Positions 54,590 to 64,000 of a stretch of 64,000 nt of DNA are shown here, in pieces. The DNA comes from Leguminivora glycinivorella (lineage: Eukaryota; Arthropoda; Insecta; Lepidoptera; Tortricidae): NCBI RefSeq assembly GCF_023078275.1, contig NC_062981.1, forward strand, positions 19,646,846-19,710,845, in the 5' to 3' direction. Made by a program: the position numbers and the translations under genes. Position 1 is the first letter of the stretch. Every line of letters begins with the position of its first letter. Under the pieces are notes generated by a model. That model ran no database searches. It had not been told where the DNA came from and saw only the letters and a program-made list of their open reading frames with translations.

Positions 54590-55386
54590 ACCGGAAATTT
54601 GCGGTAGCTAGATTGCGAACGCTGCTGACTGTAACCACGTCGCTGGCTGTCGCTACGCTCACGGTGCTGTGGCTTACCTCCATCTCTGTATCTAGGACGA
54701 GATCGTGATCGCATTTCGTTGGTCAGCTCCTGCATCTGTTTTGTGAGTGCGGCGATTTTACTAACCATGAGGTCGGTGACTGATTCAGGATGGCCGGTTG
54801 TGCTTGCTACCTGTGGGGTACTTGGAGCGATGTCCCATACACGGTCTGCTAAATCCGCTAATGAATCGAGGGTGGACGTGGGCTGGGTAGCTACAGCTGA
54901 TTGGATATTATGCGGCAAGCGGCTGGTCCATATGGACTTCATAAAGTCCTCAGGGACGTCCGGCCCGGCGACGTGTTGCAGGTGCCTTAAAAATTGAGAG
55001 GGTTTTCTGTCGCCTAAATCCTCATGGAGCAACATGGTTTTCAATTTCTTCTCCCGTGAAGCTGACAGACGCTTAATAAGCTCACTTTTCAATTTTTCGT
55101 ACTTATCTGACGCGGGAGGGGATATAATTATGTCTTTTACCTCTGCTGCGTATTGTTGTTCCAGCTGAGACAGAACGTAGTAAAATTTCGTCGTATCCGA
55201 AGTTATATTTGATAATATGAATTGGCCCTCGACTTGCTTGAACCATACTTCCGGCTCTTGCGGCCAAAATGGAGGTATCTTTACGCCGACGCGGAACGTC
55301 TCGGCGCCGGTTGCAACATGTTCGTTATTTTTCCCAGGTGGGACACTGTTCACACTTTTAGCACGTTCCTCTTCGTTATCAGACAT
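54499..55386 (-). CDS. Gag of gypsy element 2 with CHCC motif
   Basis: 295 codons from ATG 55,386. Acidic N-terminus, then FRVGVKIPPFWPQEPEVWF (31-49), typical of CsRn1-type capsids. Helical capsid to about residue 185, a linker, an R/S/Q-rich basic region (225-265), and the zinc-binding CWYHFKFQQEATRCVKPC (C267, H270, C280, C284). CHCC spacing instead of CCHC is the group marker. It ends within the start of the pol frame. Confidence 0.95.
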   Translation of the reverse strand: MSDNEEERAKSVNSVPPGKNNEHVATGAETFRVGVKIPPFWPQEPEVWFKQVEGQFILSNITSDTTKFYYVLSQLEQQYAAEVKDIIISPPASDKYEKLKSELIKRLSASREKKLKTMLLHEDLGDRKPSQFLRHLQHVAGPDVPEDFMKSIWTSRLPHNIQSAVATQPTSTLDSLADLADRVWDIAPSTPQVASTTGHPESVTDLMVSKIAALTKQMQELTNEMRSRSRPRYRDGGKPQHRERSDSQRRGYSQQRSQSSYRKFPVCWYHFKFQQEATRCVKPCDFPSGNEQGNR

Positions 55387-55457
55387 TATGATTGACTTAC
55401 GGTTTCCGTTGGTTGTTATGGAAATTCACCAGAAGAAAGCTGCGGTAATTGTTCAAA

Positions 55458-55471
55458 CGTCGGGTCACCAG
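55458..55471 (-). other. Primer binding site of gypsy element 2
   Basis: Immediately inside the 5' LTR the minus strand reads CTGGTGACCCGACG, matching the tRNA-Trp 3'-end-type primer site of CsRn1-like elements (from memory of the group). Confidence 0.65.
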
Positions 55472-56093
55472 TGTGGGTTATGTAGCGGGTCTTGCTTCAA
55501 TCAAACCACAAAAATGTTCTCTTTATGAAGTCTATTTGAACAGAAAATGTCACATGTAAACAACACAGCACAAAAGATAATTCAGAACGTGAAAAACAAT
55601 CAATTCGCGTAAGTGTGGATCGGGCGCCGGCGAGGCGCGGGGCAGCGTGGAGTCGGCGTCGCGGCTGGGTGGATACTGGCGTGTCGGCCGGCGCGAGCGC
55701 GGGGCCTCTCGCCGCTACGTCAGCTGATCGGATGTCCCCGCCCACCGCGCCCGCGCGGCGGACGAAGGAGATTCAATAGAGTAGCTAGGATAATGTATGA
55801 AATATGAATATTGTAAGTATAGATATAGTTTATGATTTAAGTATTGATATTGATTTTAGTAAGTTTATTTATGTTTATATTGCATGTGAATTTTTAATGT
55901 AAAAGTGAATGTTATTATATAAGTGTTTGTGTTTATTATTTATGTTTAGTGTGATAGATATTATAGTATTAATGGTATTAATGATATTTAGTAGTTATGT
56001 AGTAGGTATGTATATAAGTAAATATTATGATGATTATTTAATGTTATATACATGTATTTAATAAAGATAGGTAAGTACAGTGGTTACACCACA
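55472..56093 (-). repeat. 5' LTR of gypsy element 2
   Basis: 622 bp, identical by eye to 50,715-51,336. It ends 113 bp before the start codon of the SLC22 gene. Confidence 0.97.
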
Positions 56094-56097
56094 AGTC

Positions 56098-56206
56098 TAT
56101 TACTGTAACGGCACATTTGCGAAATCTATAATCGTTGCATTACCATGAGTTAGGTACGGCAATATAAATGTGAAAATGTTGTTACAGTTCAAATTAAAAC
56201 AACAAC
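56098..56206 (+). promoter_or_regulatory. Remaining upstream sequence of the SLC22 gene
   Basis: Only this much lies between the gypsy 5' LTR and the ATG. gttgttacag at 56,178-56,187 could be a splice acceptor, in which case a non-coding first exon lies further left and the retrotransposon sits in an intron; otherwise the insertion is in the promoter. The start context aacaacATGG is good. Confidence 0.45.
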
Positions 56207-59200
56207 ATGGGGACCAAAAAGGACAAAACGGCCGAAAAGAACAAGGTGTACGACATCTCAGAGGTGACGGAGTTGTTCGGAAAGTTCCAGAAAATGCAGT
56301 TCTTTTACTGCTGTCTTCCGGCCATTTTTGTCACTATGATTAATATTAACTATGTGTTCACCGTCGGTGATGTCAACTATAGGTGAGTTGTGAGAGGGCT
56401 AATTTAGTGTCCCACTTTCTTCGCACATTCTCGCCAACAAACTGCAAGACAGTTTGGCGAGAAACATAAAAAAAAAATAAAAAAAAAACTGCTGAGCAAA
56501 GTTCTCCTTACGCTTTTTCCACTCAACCCTGTGTACATTTTAGCCAAAGCGGATAAATGTATTATACTGTACATATACTTTCTCACAAATATATATGTTC
56601 TTGAACTTGACACTTTTCGACGGGTATCCCGGCGGTCGGAGTGGTGTAGTGGTAAGCACGTTAGCCACACGTAAGCTGGATCCGGGTTCGATTCCCGTCT
56701 CCGCCACCGGTGGACTTGATCGCTTTAAACAGTAAGTAATATAACTAGTTAAAAAAGTAAACCGTTGTTTTATTAAAATAAAATAATTTGTTTTGTTGCC
56801 TAGTTTTAAAATTGTATTTGGGCCATTTTTTCAAAGATGTCCGCCCCACTTTTTCTTGGATTTGGAATTTTTTAAGTGGTTTCCACTCAGAATCGCGAGC
56901 TCTTTCATTTCTAATAGGAGAAAAAAAGTGTCCCAAGGTTTTTTCCCATTCCATTACCATTTTTTCATACATTTTGTATGGCGGAATGGAAGGTTCGAAA
57001 AAATTTATGGAGTTCTTGGGACATTTTTTTTCTCCTATCAGGATCGAAAGACCTCGCGATTCTGAGTATGAATCGCGTAAAATATACCCATGTTACAAAA
57101 AAAGTGGGGTGGAAAACTTTGAAAAAATGGCGCATTTACTTAAAACTCATAAAAATAAGCCAAATACTCTGTGGGTATATCCTATATTCTTCTTTCAGGT
57201 GTCGTATCCCAGAATGCGAAGGCAACCAGTCAGAATACTCTCAAACCTGGTTTCCTGACTCCGTAGACAGATGTTCACGACCTGTTCTAGAAGACAGCTG
57301 GAATGGAACCTGTTCCAACACCAGCTTCACTGGCGCTGTGGAGAAATGCGACTCCTGGGTGTATGAGAGCAACAACACAGTTGTATCTGAGGTACGTATC
57401 TCTCTCATATGTTTCCATTTAGAATGAAGCATCAACCATTTTGTATGTTTCTCTAGACTCCGTATAGACAGATAAAGTCTAAGCAAAAAACGTACCTCAG
57501 TACCATACAGAAAAAGGTACGGTAGATGGCATTACACCTTTGGGGTACGCTCAGCTAGATGGCGCTAATATTAATATTTGACATTTTAACACATATCGAG
57601 CTAAGAATATGAACCAAATGGTCAAAACTGAGGTTCAAAAGTTTCAAGCCTGTATCAAGAGATGGCACTGTGATTAGTGATTACACATTTTACTTCGGCA
57701 GTAACTCTCTATAACACTCGATCCTCTTTGCCTAGAAGCTTGAAGTGTCATCCATGCTTAAAAAAACATTTTTATTTGTATTGTATTATTTAACTAGCAA
57801 CTAGGTATTATTAAGTTCTTGAAATTATTCCACTACGCACATGCTCAAAATAAAGTGATTTCAGACACTCTTTAAACAAATGATAGTTTGACATATGTTA
57901 ACGAAAATAAAATACCGTATCACAAAATAAATAAGATCAGCATTTCATCATATCTAAACATACTTTAATTCATCTCAGTGCACCCCTCGTGGCAACTGAT
58001 AAAGTGATAACAAATCTACATGAAGTGGTAGGACGAATAATCTGCGAGCAAACATTTGTATCTCGTAACTAGGATACTTTACTCTTTACTATCAAATATT
58101 TATTTTTTAATAAATAAGATTATTTCGATTACTCGGAAATACCACGCAGGAAACCAACTCGTGACGTCACGGTGTCTGTGTTTGCGAAAGAAACTTTTTC
58201 GGTGACTTCAATTATGATGGAGAATTTATTAGACAACTAAACACAAGAAGAAATAAATATTTAAAGTATATAATGTAACGCTAAATTAATTAAACATAAT
58301 CTAAATAGTATTATACACAATGCCACGTGTTTCACAATTTTATTGTTAAAACTCTACATGTACTTACCATGGTTGGCAATCAAATTATACTTATGTATAC
58401 AATATACAACATTTACAGATAACAAATGGGGGCTGGGGCTGGGCCAGGAAAGAACCTCTGGTCACTCGTAGGATCAGTGAAGTTTTGCTTGTTCGCTAGC
58501 TCCCTTTTTTTTTCGCTAATAGCTAGTTCGCTAATATAATGTACGAGTAGGTACTTGCTGTTATCCTCGACTTTCTGTGCGTGGTATGATCGAAGATTTC
58601 ACATATACACACACACTATATAGCAAATACCTCAAAGGTTTCTGGTGTTTCAGCTTGACCTGGCCTGCCAGCCGTGGAAGACTAACCTCGTCGGGACAGT
58701 GCATAGCGCAGGCATGGTCATGTCAATGACTGTCTCTGGGTGGATGTCTGACAAGTAAGAAAAATATTCATAACTTACTTAAGAGTCTACTTACCATACC
58801 AGTTTCGATTTCAGAAAAACTTGGAGACTAGACGTTGCCAACGGCGCTGGTATTCTGTGGAGCCAGCGAGGAGTGCGGGAGCCGGCATATTGCGCGACTT
58901 AAGTAATACAATTAGGTGATACATACATATTACATACGTATATTATAAATAGGGATTGTATTAATTTATCTTCAGGTTCGGCCGCAAGCCAACGCTAGTG
59001 ATCTGCTCTATCGGTGGCATCCTGGGCCACCTGAAGACCTTCGTCACCGCCTACTACCAGTACATCGTCATCGAGTTCTTCGAGGCTTGCATCACGGGCG
59101 GGTCCTACTCTGCCGCTATGGTCATCAGTAAGTTTTCCAGTTTTACTTTAGACTCCTATCCTATGTAAACAATCATTGACGCTGTGTGGCGATCGATCTG

Positions 59201-61723
59201 CAGTCTGGCTCTATCACTATAGAAGACCGATAGGAAGAGCTAGCTACAAATACTTAAGAAACTTACGCGATTGTGACGTTAGCTTATTTCCCTTTTCTGG
59301 AACTTATAAGAGACTTTAGAATGGTCCTTCGAGCCAGATATGAGTTAGATTGAATTGTTTAACTTCGTCAAGCTTTGATAAATCTGATAAAGTGCACTCT
59401 AATTCGTTTTCTTGAATATTCAGAAATCGGACAGTTACCGTCTACTTATATATTATACTGACGTTAATATCTATACCTATCGGAATTTCTGTTATAGGTA
59501 GAAATTAAGCTAAACCGTTTTAGGTAATGCTTACTAAGGGAAATATTAAAACATTCATAGATCATTTCTTTTTTTTTTCGCCACTTTTATGAAATGTGAT
59601 ATTTAAAAAAAAAAATCTATTTCTACTCAGAATCACTAGCTTTTTCAATCCTAGTAGTTAGTAAATTGTCCCATACGATTTTTTCTTATTTTAACAAACG
59701 AGGAAAGTAACAAAAATGTACTTATAGAAATTCTGGGACACATTTTGTCTCTCAGTGAGATTGAAAGTACTAGTGATTCTGAGTATAATTGACCTAAAAT
59801 TCGCTAAAATAAAACAAAATAAAAAAATGGCAAAAAAAAGAAATGCTCAGAAACAGGCACATTACAAAAGCAAATAGTATGACATGTGTTTTGTAATAGT
59901 ATGATAGTGAGATTACAGCAATTCTGTTGTTTACCAACGTATTATAAACAATGAGATTAGTAAACAGAATTACATTATGCAGGCTAGAACTGAATTACAG
60001 TATTTATTTAGTAAAGTAAATTGTCTAGGAGTTGACGATAGTTAATTTAGGTTTTAGACAGCATTTATTTTATCATGTTTATACTGAAAATGCCAATAAC
60101 ATTAACTCATAGTACCTACCTCTATAAAACAATATGTTGTATTGTCTAAATGTGTTTATGCTGTTACTTATTTTAAAGGAGCAAAATTAATGTATTCAAT
60201 TCTTGCTTTCAGTGATAGAAAGCAGCGGCAAAGACCAAAGAGTCCTAGCGGGCGTGATCTTCGCCTACGCCATCTATGTCGGTGAAGCCCTCTTCGCCTG
60301 CATCGCTATGGTCAGCACCTACTGGAAGACCCTCATCCGGATCATCTGCAGCCCGCCCATCTTCTTCCTCTCTTACTTCTACTTCGTCAGAGAAAGCCCG
60401 CGATGGCAGATCTTAAATAACAAAATCGAACAAGCCAAAGAAACTTTACTAGTAATAGCTGATACGAATAAGCTTAACATAGATCGTCACGACTTTATCA
60501 ACATAGATGAAGCAAAGTTGAAGACTAAGTTTAACTTGGGAGCGTACGAGACGAAAGAGTCTTGGAAAAGGGTGTTCACGTCTAAGGAGATTTGGAAGAG
60601 GTTGCTGGTTTTGATGGTGTGTAGATTCACAGCCTCGTTTGTGTATTACGGGCTGATGGTGAACTCTGTGTGGCTGCCGGGGAACAAGTATACGAACTTC
60701 TTGCTGGCGACGGTGATGTCGTTTCCTGGGGAGGTCGTGGCGCTGATGCTGATGAACAAGTGCGGGAGGCGGCTGCCGTTGTTGTACGGGTATATTTTAT
60801 GTGGTGCGTTATGCGTTGGTTCTGCGTGCGTCCCTGAAGGTTAGTAGATATGATTTTCATAGTTTGTAATTAGTTGGTGAAATCTGAGTCAAGATCATTT
60901 CAAACAAAAAAAACAAGTGTGGTATGGAATTTTAAGCGTCAAAGAATTGAGATCATAATATCAAGTAAGAATATTACCATATTAAATAATAAAACCGGTT
61001 TTTTTTTCTAGATGCCGTATGGGCCAAGATAACCCTGTTCCTGCTGGGTAAGATGCTCATCGCCGCCTGTTTCACGGGAGCCATCACGTACACGATGGAG
61101 TTGTTCCCGACCAGCGCCAGGGGAACTCTTATGGGACTGTGCTCCTTCATGTCCAGGGTTGGTGGGATGCTGGCGCCTATCACGCCTATCTTGGTGAGTT
61201 AATATTGCTACGCCACTGAACATACATATACATACATTATAAGTTTTATCCAAGAAACATCAAGTGGGTAATGAAGTTAGTGTGATCCTAATGGTCTCAT
61301 CGTATCAAAAATATAAGTTCAAACAAAGTTCAAACTAATTTAATACTGAACTGTGTTTCGTTTGGGTTAATTGGGATTGAAAGAGGTGACTTCTTATAAA
61401 CTTTAACGTATGTGTATATAGCAAACCTGTTACCACTAATCCCCTTCTTATCACGATAGAATACGTACGAAAGAGATGATACTGATCTAGGGTCGTTTCT
61501 TTCTATTTTACAGACACCTATACACCCTGCACTACCATCCATCTTTTTCGGCGCCGCGGCTTTTCTGTCTGGAATCTGTCTCCTGTTCACACCTGAAACG
61601 CGCAACTTACCCCTGATGGACACCGTCGACCAAGTCGAGGAGAGCGTGAGACAAACGAGAGAAAAGAAAAGACAAGGAAGCGAAAATCCTGGGTTTGAGG
61701 ACAATGCTGACACAAGCCTTTGA
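56207..61723 (+). CDS. SLC22-family transporter (organic cation/carnitine type), seven coding exons
   Basis: Exons 56,207-56,382, 57,199-57,391, 58,654-58,754, 58,976-59,127, 60,213-60,839, 61,012-61,193 and 61,514-61,723. All have GT-AG ends and phases fit, giving 546 residues. It is an MFS membrane protein expected to carry organic ions or carnitine across the plasma membrane. TM1 is at about 33-53. The large extracellular loop (about 58-130) has six cysteines (60, 65, 84, 97, 109, 128) and sequons at N94, N99 and N117. The family motif GWMSDKFGRK is at 152-161 after TM2. VRESPRW is at 266-272 after TM6, before the cytoplasmic loop. ELFPTSARG is at 446-454 in the C-terminal half. It closes with FTPETRNLPLMDTVD and a charged tail. 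Length is normal. Substrate cannot be read from sequence; Drosophila Orct-like proteins are the nearest type I know. Confidence 0.93.
56633..56740 (+). mobile_element. tRNA-like SINE (family B), copy 2, in SLC22 intron 1
   Basis: ggtgtagtggtaagcacg (A-box region) and gggttcgattcccg (B-box), then gccaccggtggacttgatcg, the same downstream sequence as the complement of 6636-6725. The 5' ggcgg can pair with ccgcc at the end, so a tRNA-Gly-like fold is conceivable, but the shared tail argues for a SINE. Confidence 0.6.
56884..57068. mobile_element. Foldback element in SLC22 intron 1
   Basis: actcagaatcgcgagctctt is mirrored by agacctcgcgattctgagt, with aggagaaaaaaa near both arms; about 185 bp. 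A related, diverged copy lies in intron 4 at 59,623-59,785. Confidence 0.65.
57392..58653 (+). other. SLC22 intron 2
   Basis: 1.26 kb, AT-rich; no element recognised apart from diverged short phrases such as agatggcgctaat. Confidence 0.5.
59128..60212 (+). other. SLC22 intron 4 with a diverged foldback
   Basis: 59,623-59,785 carries arms tactcagaatcactagcttt and the complement of agtactagtgattctgagta, the same family as 56,884-57,068. The rest is AT-rich. Confidence 0.55.
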
Positions 61724-62358
61724 GCCTCTTATTCCTTTTAGAGATAAGCTACCGACTGATGTAACTAAATCGACCAAAAACATAATGTAACAATAATCTG
61801 TTCTTGCCGAGGTACAAGTACCTGGGTATATCTTACTTACTGTGATGTGGATATCCCTGCTGGGATGTATTTCTAGTTATTTACTTATTTAGGCAATTTT
61901 CACTATATCATAGTTTTTCCTGCTCAATGAACTTCTTAGAGTAAGCTTAATTACATAAGAATGTGACAAATTAAATGGTTCTCAATTATATTACCTGCTT
62001 ATTTTGTTAGATTCCATATTTCCTTATAAGTTCTTTCCTTCATAATTACCAATACGTCAGAAATGGACAAACGTAAGGGAGTAAATAGGGTCGAGTGGGC
62101 TCAAAGTGAAACTAGAATTTGTAGTTTTCAATGTGGGCGATATACGACCAACAAAGTCTCGGACTCGACCAAGGTCGCAATCCGGTACACCCGACTGACA
62201 AGGCTTTAAAACAGTATTTGCCATTTGTTGTATAGTTTGTAGTAGTTACAAACGATATCGGCCGAATAACTAATCATGGGCGATCTAATAATACATGTAT
62301 AGTAAAATAATATTTTAAAAATATGCATGAAAGTTAAATTGCTTGACTATGTTAAAGC
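61724..62358 (+). other. SLC22 3' flank
   Basis: Follows the stop codon. No AATAAA occurs before 62,370, so the transcript may end at 62,370-62,375 or use a variant signal. No other gene seen. Confidence 0.4.
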
Positions 62359-62700
62359 CTGTCTTCTGAAATAAATGATTTTTATTTTTATTTTGTTTTT
62401 ATTTTTTATTTATTCGCTGTCGATGATTTTATGCGATAATGCGCAAAAAGTCGGCGTCCGTAATAAGACGTGTGCGAGAGAGCGGCAACAGCATCCTGCG
62501 GATGATAGCAGACAGGCTGAACTCGCCCGTCCTTGGCCGGTTCGTGGATCTGCACGTGAGGGATCCGTGAAAGTATTGTTTGTGTTGTGTTAATGTTTTA
62601 TTTTATTTGTACTAAATTAGTCTAACATAGTTATTAAGTTTTAGAGCTACTAACCATATTATGGAACCCGTCTTCTGAAATAAATGATTTTTATTTTATT
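62359..62700 (+). repeat. Two copies of a retroelement-like tail with AATAAA
   Basis: gtcttctgaaataaatgatt occurs at about 62,361 and 62,671, each followed by a T-rich run. Between them is a 280-bp GC-richer block. This is either two truncated 3' ends of one LINE family or a target duplication around an insert. The AATAAA motifs (62,370-62,375; 62,679-62,684) could end the SLC22 transcript. Confidence 0.45.
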
Positions 62701-63085
62701 TATTTTAAAGCCTGACCACAAATACGCGCCATGTTGCGGAATTTTACTAGAACTATTTTCTACTAAACATCAGAATAACAGCGACCTTCTGATAATGTAT
62801 TTCTGGTCAGGCTTTATATTATAATCTTATATTACAGTGTCGGATTGGTCAGACACAAGTCGGGTTGTATCGGCCAAGCATACTTTGGCTGTGCATTATG
62901 CTAGCTGTCAGTTGTCACTGTCACCTGTCAGTTCACAATCACATCACGAGTGTCATGTCATTTTATTCATGTTAGTTGATAAAAAATTGTAAAACTTATT
63001 TATTTGCATAGGATTCTTCAGTAACAAAGCCAAAATATTATGCCGTGAAAGATTTTAAGCATTTCGTAACGAAATCGCCAGGAAT
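62701..63085 (+). promoter_or_regulatory. Upstream region of aveugle
   Basis: Contains several tgtcagtt-type motifs at about 62,906-62,934 that fit an arthropod initiator, no obvious TATA box, and an AT-rich leader to the ATG. An acceptor-like ttatttgcatag at 63,000-63,011 would allow a non-coding first exon. Confidence 0.35.
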
Positions 63086-63876
63086 ATGGTGGAAGAAACA
63101 AGTGCAAACTCCAACAAGCCGAAGGTAAAATGCGTGTGGTTTATTTTTGTTTTTTAACCTTAACAGTATTTATTAACATATACTTTTGATCATTATAGAC
63201 GCGGGCTACTCGTCCTAAAGCTGTGTATCTGTGGACCGAAGCGGATGTTCAGAAATGGTTAAGCCGACATTGCAGTGACTATTATAACATGTATTGGCAA
63301 AGATTTCATGAGGTACGTCAATTTTATAGATAGGTACTTACTGTTTCTCTAAATCCATACTAATATTATAAATGGGAAAGTGTGTGTGTCTGTTTGTTTG
63401 TCCGTCTTTCACGGCAAAACGGAGCGACGAATCGACGTGATTTTTTAGTGAAGATTGTTGAAGGGATGAAGAGTGACATAGGCTAGCTACTTTTTGTCTC
63501 TTTCTAACACGAGCGAAGCCGCGGGCAAAAGCTAGTAGGTAAATAAATCTACTTAACTCCCGTTAATAGTCTATAACAACATATATTATTTACTAGCTAG
63601 AGCTAGCTTATAACTTGTGTCAAATTTCTTCTATTCCACCCTTGTATTGCCAATGTATTATGTGTTTGAATTCAAACAAAACTATTCTTTTTCCAGCATG
63701 ACATAACCGGTAGAGCATTAATCCGAATCAACGACACTACACTCCTTCGAATGGGCATCACCAACAAGGAGCACCGAGACGCCATCTGGCGAGAGATCCT
63801 CAAACTCCGACTCAAGACTGACATCGTAGACATCATCGACCTGGCTCGCCATTCATACTTCGACTACGACATGTGA
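63086..63876 (+). CDS. ave: Aveugle, SAM-domain adaptor of Ras/MAPK signalling
   Basis: Three exons, 63,086-63,124, 63,199-63,312 and 63,697-63,876, all phase 0, giving 110 residues. A short polar N-terminus (MVEETSANSNKPK) is followed by RPKAVYLWTEADVQKWLSRH (from about residue 17), the start of a SAM domain. The rest of the domain is ITGRALIRINDTTLLRMGI and RDAIWREILKLRLKTDI. Size and these motifs match Drosophila Aveugle/Hyphen, which bridges CNK and KSR so that Raf can be activated at the membrane. The gene appears intact, with consensus splice sites. Intron 2 holds a repeat. The 3' UTR continues past the window end. Confidence 0.9.
63355..63537 (+). mobile_element. Lepidopteran ccatactaatattataaa repeat in aveugle intron 2
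   Basis: Head ccatactaatattataaatg, middle gtctttcacggcaaaacgg and end gcgaagccgcgggcaaaagc; same family as 29,229-29,455 and 3925-4018. Entirely intronic. Confidence 0.65.
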
Positions 63877-64000
63877 CAAAGAATATCGTGGGTCGACATG
63901 GCCTACATTATACTATTCATTGTACTATTCGGACAATGTGTTATGGACAAATTTCTATACCCAGATGAACCCAGATTCGACCTTATAGCATGTATGGTAT

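Larger units (their letters stand above)
50715..56093 (-). mobile_element. Ty3/gypsy LTR retrotransposon 2, CsRn1/Kabuki-like (5,379 bp)
   Basis: Two 622-bp LTRs that appear identical base for base flank gag and pol on the minus strand; the ends are TGTGG...CCACA. AGTC is duplicated on both sides (50,711-50,714; 56,094-56,097). Both genes are open. The CHCC gag motif and a GGTGACCCGACG primer site are the marks of the CsRn1 group, which includes Bombyx Kabuki and uses tRNA-Trp. The absence of any LTR difference indicates a very recent insertion. Confidence 0.97.

Noticed and set aside
60627..60860. Minus-strand ORFs over SLC22 exons
   Set aside because: Antisense to a well-supported coding exon; no motifs.

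Overview
The window looks like nuclear DNA of a lepidopteran (moth or butterfly). It carries intron-containing host genes, an insect-type SLC22 transporter and the small SAM-domain gene aveugle. It is also very dense in repeat types typical of Lepidoptera: tRNA-derived SINEs, short foldback/MITE elements, Ty3/gypsy retrotransposons and a Dong/R4-like LINE. Most of the sequence is AT-rich, intergenic and made of nested mobile elements. Family names given here come from motif recognition only; no database search was run.

Region by region. 1-9,660 is gene-poor and full of small nested elements: a SINE split by a TA-flanked element that itself holds two further elements, four copies of one MITE family, a decayed THAP-type exon and several SINEs. 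9,669-49,683 is the most unusual part. It is a 40-kb stretch bounded by TTAA on both sides with the same terminus (CACGCTTTTATTAGG) in inverted orientation. Each end carries, in mirror order, a 120-bp tandem array, a roughly 99-bp GC-hairpin tandem array (about 18 units left, 39 right), a single-copy spacer and a foldback of about 760 bp. The roughly 30-kb interior holds a Dong/R4-like LINE fragment split by an 8,037-bp element with CACTA-like ends (TIR CACTCTAAAAAA, 2-bp duplication). That element has subterminal arrays and a broken multi-exon gene. The interior also holds a 6.1-kb gypsy element and many SINEs and MITEs.

50,715-56,093 is a complete gypsy element of the CsRn1/Kabuki type with LTRs that look identical and a 4-bp target duplication. 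It lies only 113 bp upstream of the start codon of the SLC22-family transporter (seven coding exons, 56,207-61,723, 546 aa, all splice junctions phase-consistent). 63,086-63,876 is aveugle (three exons, 110 aa), whose fly counterpart is a SAM-domain scaffold in Ras/MAPK signalling.

The two host genes are adjacent on the + strand with no sign of joint function. The rest is best read as layers of insertion. The order can be resolved at several places: LINE before CACTA-like element before TTAA-flanked MITE; SINE before TA-flanked MITE before smaller MITEs. The main candidates for something undescribed are the 40-kb inverted composite structure with its hairpin arrays, and the 8-kb CACTA-like element with its unfamiliar gene.
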